A stretch of 7,653 bases of DNA from an uncultured Clostridia bacterium (GTDB lineage Bacteria > Bacillota_A > Clostridia > Oscillospirales > Oscillospiraceae). Location: the NCBI GenBank assembly GCA_949289625.1, contig CASEPH010000105.1, positions 1 through 7,653 on the forward strand, in the 5' to 3' direction. A program made the position numbers and the translations under genes. The notes under the pieces were generated by a model that worked only from the letters and a program-made list of their open reading frames with translations, ran no database searches and was not told where the DNA came from. This document shows positions 6,832 through 7,653 of the stretch, piece by piece (position 1 is the first letter of the stretch; every line of letters begins with the position of its first letter).

Positions 6832-6869
6832 TTGACAGCTTCTTCAAAATGTAGTACGATTGCACTACA
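6832..6869 (+). promoter_or_regulatory. Promoter with overlapping operator-like dyad for the toxin-antitoxin operon
   Basis: TTGACA (6832-6837) and TACGAT (6855-6860) are spaced by 17 bp, a good sigma-A-type promoter. A dyad, TGTAGT (6850-6855) and ACTACA (6864-6869), overlaps the -10 and the expected start point. RelB-type antitoxins repress their own operon by binding such dyads, so autoregulation is likely. The ribosome binding site AAGGAGGGG follows immediately. Confidence 0.7.
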
Positions 6870-6883
6870 AGGAGGGGATCGCC

Positions 6884-7192
6884 ATGGCGATGGAATCGAC
6901 TTTTCAGGTTCGGATGGACAGTGAACTCAAAGCGCAGGTGGAGGCGCTCTACCGAAGTCTCGGGACGTCCTTTGCCGAGGCGGTCCGCATTTTCGCCCAG
7001 CAAAGTCTGCGGGACGGCGGGATGCCTTTCCGCCCAACGCTGAAAACCTGGGACGAGATGACTGCCCAGGAGATCAGCGCCAAGCTGACCAAGAGTGAAG
7101 CGGACATCCGTGAGGGCCGGGTGTTCTCCCAGGAGGATGTGGATGCCCGGATGAAGGAGCGCCTTGCCCATGGAAACACCACGGCAATATAA
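6884..7192 (+). CDS. RelB/DinJ-family antitoxin
   Basis: A 102-aa antitoxin. The N-terminal ribbon-helix-helix part (about 6-50) shows TFQVRMDSELKAQVEALYRSLG, the AEAVRIFAQQSL helix and the RDGGMPF segment that typifies RelB/DinJ proteins. The C-terminal part (about 55-98) is charged and helical and would wrap the toxin. The start ATG is 6884, with GGAGG 8 nt upstream; the in-frame TTG at 6860 lies in the promoter and is rejected. The gene overlaps the toxin gene by 23 nt, the usual tight coupling that keeps antitoxin made first. The family is clear; the exact subgroup is not. Confidence 0.88.
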   Translation: MAMESTFQVRMDSELKAQVEALYRSLGTSFAEAVRIFAQQSLRDGGMPFRPTLKTWDEMTAQEISAKLTKSEADIREGRVFSQEDVDARMKERLAHGNTTAI

Positions 7193-7514
7193 GGTCTCCT
7201 ATACGGAGACAGCCATTCAGGATCTGGAGGAAAAGGCCGACTATATCAGCTGCCAGTTCCAAGACCCCGCTTTGGCCCTGACTTGGTATACCCGTCTGCG
7301 GGACGCGATCCAGCGGGAGCTGAGGACCATGCCCAGCAAGTACCCACTGTACAGTCTGGAGCCGTGGCATTCAAAAGGCATCCGTTTGTTTACATTTCGC
7401 AACGATGTGATCCTGTACAGCGTGGACGAGGAGCATTCCTGCGTTTATATCCGCGCTGTCTGCACCAAGGGCCGGGATCTCTCCGCCCATCTGACAGAAC
7501 AGGAAAAAGAATAA
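7170..7514 (+). CDS. RelE/ParE-superfamily toxin
   Basis: A 114-aa basic-core protein of the RelE/ParE fold. It opens with a YKVSYTETAIQDLEEKADYI strand-helix (8-26), continues with a long helix (about 32-52), then GIRLFTFRNDVILYSVD (70-86) and VYIRAV (92-97). Members cleave ribosome-associated mRNA (RelE) or poison gyrase (ParE); which applies here cannot be read off. ATG 7170 is preferred over TTG 7164 because AAGGAG (7154-7159) is then 10 nt away. It is coupled to the antitoxin by a 23-nt overlap and followed by an intrinsic terminator, so the pair is a closed unit. It is likely to stabilise the host mobile element. Confidence 0.87.
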   Translation: METPRQYKVSYTETAIQDLEEKADYISCQFQDPALALTWYTRLRDAIQRELRTMPSKYPLYSLEPWHSKGIRLFTFRNDVILYSVDEEHSCVYIRAVCTKGRDLSAHLTEQEKE

Positions 7515-7528
7515 AAGATTTGATTACG

Positions 7529-7564
7529 GGAAGGCCGTCACTGATGTGGCGGCCTTCCATTTTT
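7529..7564 (+). terminator. Intrinsic terminator of the toxin-antitoxin operon
   Basis: A perfect 9-bp stem (GGAAGGCCG 7529-7537, CGGCCTTCC 7550-7558) is followed by ATTTTT. It lies 15 bases after the toxin stop. Confidence 0.85.
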
Positions 7565-7576
7565 GCGAGGTGGACC

Positions 7577-7653
7577 ATGTTTATTTACCCAGACAACTTA
7601 AAGGCCAAGGCCACCCTGTGGCTGTGGGAGCTGCGGGATGTGGCCATCATCGG
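7577..7653 (+). CDS. Start of a small membrane protein gene of the conjugation module (partial)
   Basis: The last 77 bases open with ATG and read MFIYPDNLKAKATLWLWELR followed by DVAII, cut by the window edge. GAGGTGG lies about 5 nt before the ATG. The opening resembles a short, membrane-spanning protein often found in the transfer region of Tn1549-like clostridial elements. That likeness is from memory, and only 25 residues are visible. The hydrophobic stretch at the end fits the start of a membrane segment. Its function is not established here. Confidence 0.5.
   Translation, partial: MFIYPDNLKAKATLWLWELRDVAII

Noticed and set aside
6294..6854. 186-aa plus-strand ORF overlapping the ribbon-helix-helix gene
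   Set aside because: It is a GC-rich frame shadow without a ribosome binding site or recognisable motif; the frame at 6430 has both.
1..7653. CRISPR array, tRNA or rRNA genes
   Set aside because: No regularly spaced repeats, and no tRNA- or rRNA-like segment recognised on either strand.

Overview
The window looks like part of an integrated conjugative-type element from a gut-associated Clostridia bacterium (Lachnospiraceae/Oscillospiraceae-like). This rests on strong AGGAGG-type ribosome binding sites, Firmicutes-style promoters, the gene families present, and a last partial ORF that resembles a small conjugation-module membrane protein of Tn1549-like elements. The taxonomic call is an inference from style and gene content.

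Region 1 (1 to about 3793) is a visibly more AT-rich block holding three consecutive, nearly fused tyrosine recombinase genes (533, 322 and 341 aa; 1-nt gap, then 8-nt overlap). This is the layout of 'recombinase in trio' (RIT)-type elements. Behind the third gene lies a non-coding end of about 140 bp with a 12-bp inverted repeat and a perfect 15-4-15 palindrome. The left end of the element is not in the window.

Region 2 (about 3794 to 5694) is a C5-cytosine DNA methyltransferase whose 5' part is missing. Its reading frame becomes recognisable exactly at the Gln-Asp codons that normally follow the catalytic Pro-Cys, at the outer edge of the palindrome. The simplest reading is that the trio element integrated into the codons for the invariant PCQ motif and removed the SAM-binding and catalytic part from this side. 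The enzyme is also split in two by an ATGA overlap. The first ORF carries motifs VI to VIII. The second (470 aa) carries a repetitive target-recognition region and motifs IX and X, an M.AquI-like alpha/beta arrangement.

Region 3 (5682 to 6239, minus strand) is a complete 3-methyladenine DNA glycosylase I (Tag), convergent with the methyltransferase and overlapping its end by 13 bp.

Region 4 (6240 to 7653) is a GC-rich plus-strand cassette. It holds a small protein that appears to contain two ribbon-helix-helix-like modules, a strong hairpin, a RelB-like antitoxin / RelE-ParE-like toxin operon with its own promoter and operator-like dyad, an intrinsic terminator, and the start of a further gene. 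In sum, a nested mobile element (the recombinase trio) has landed in the methyltransferase of a larger mobile element that also carries repair and stabilisation genes.
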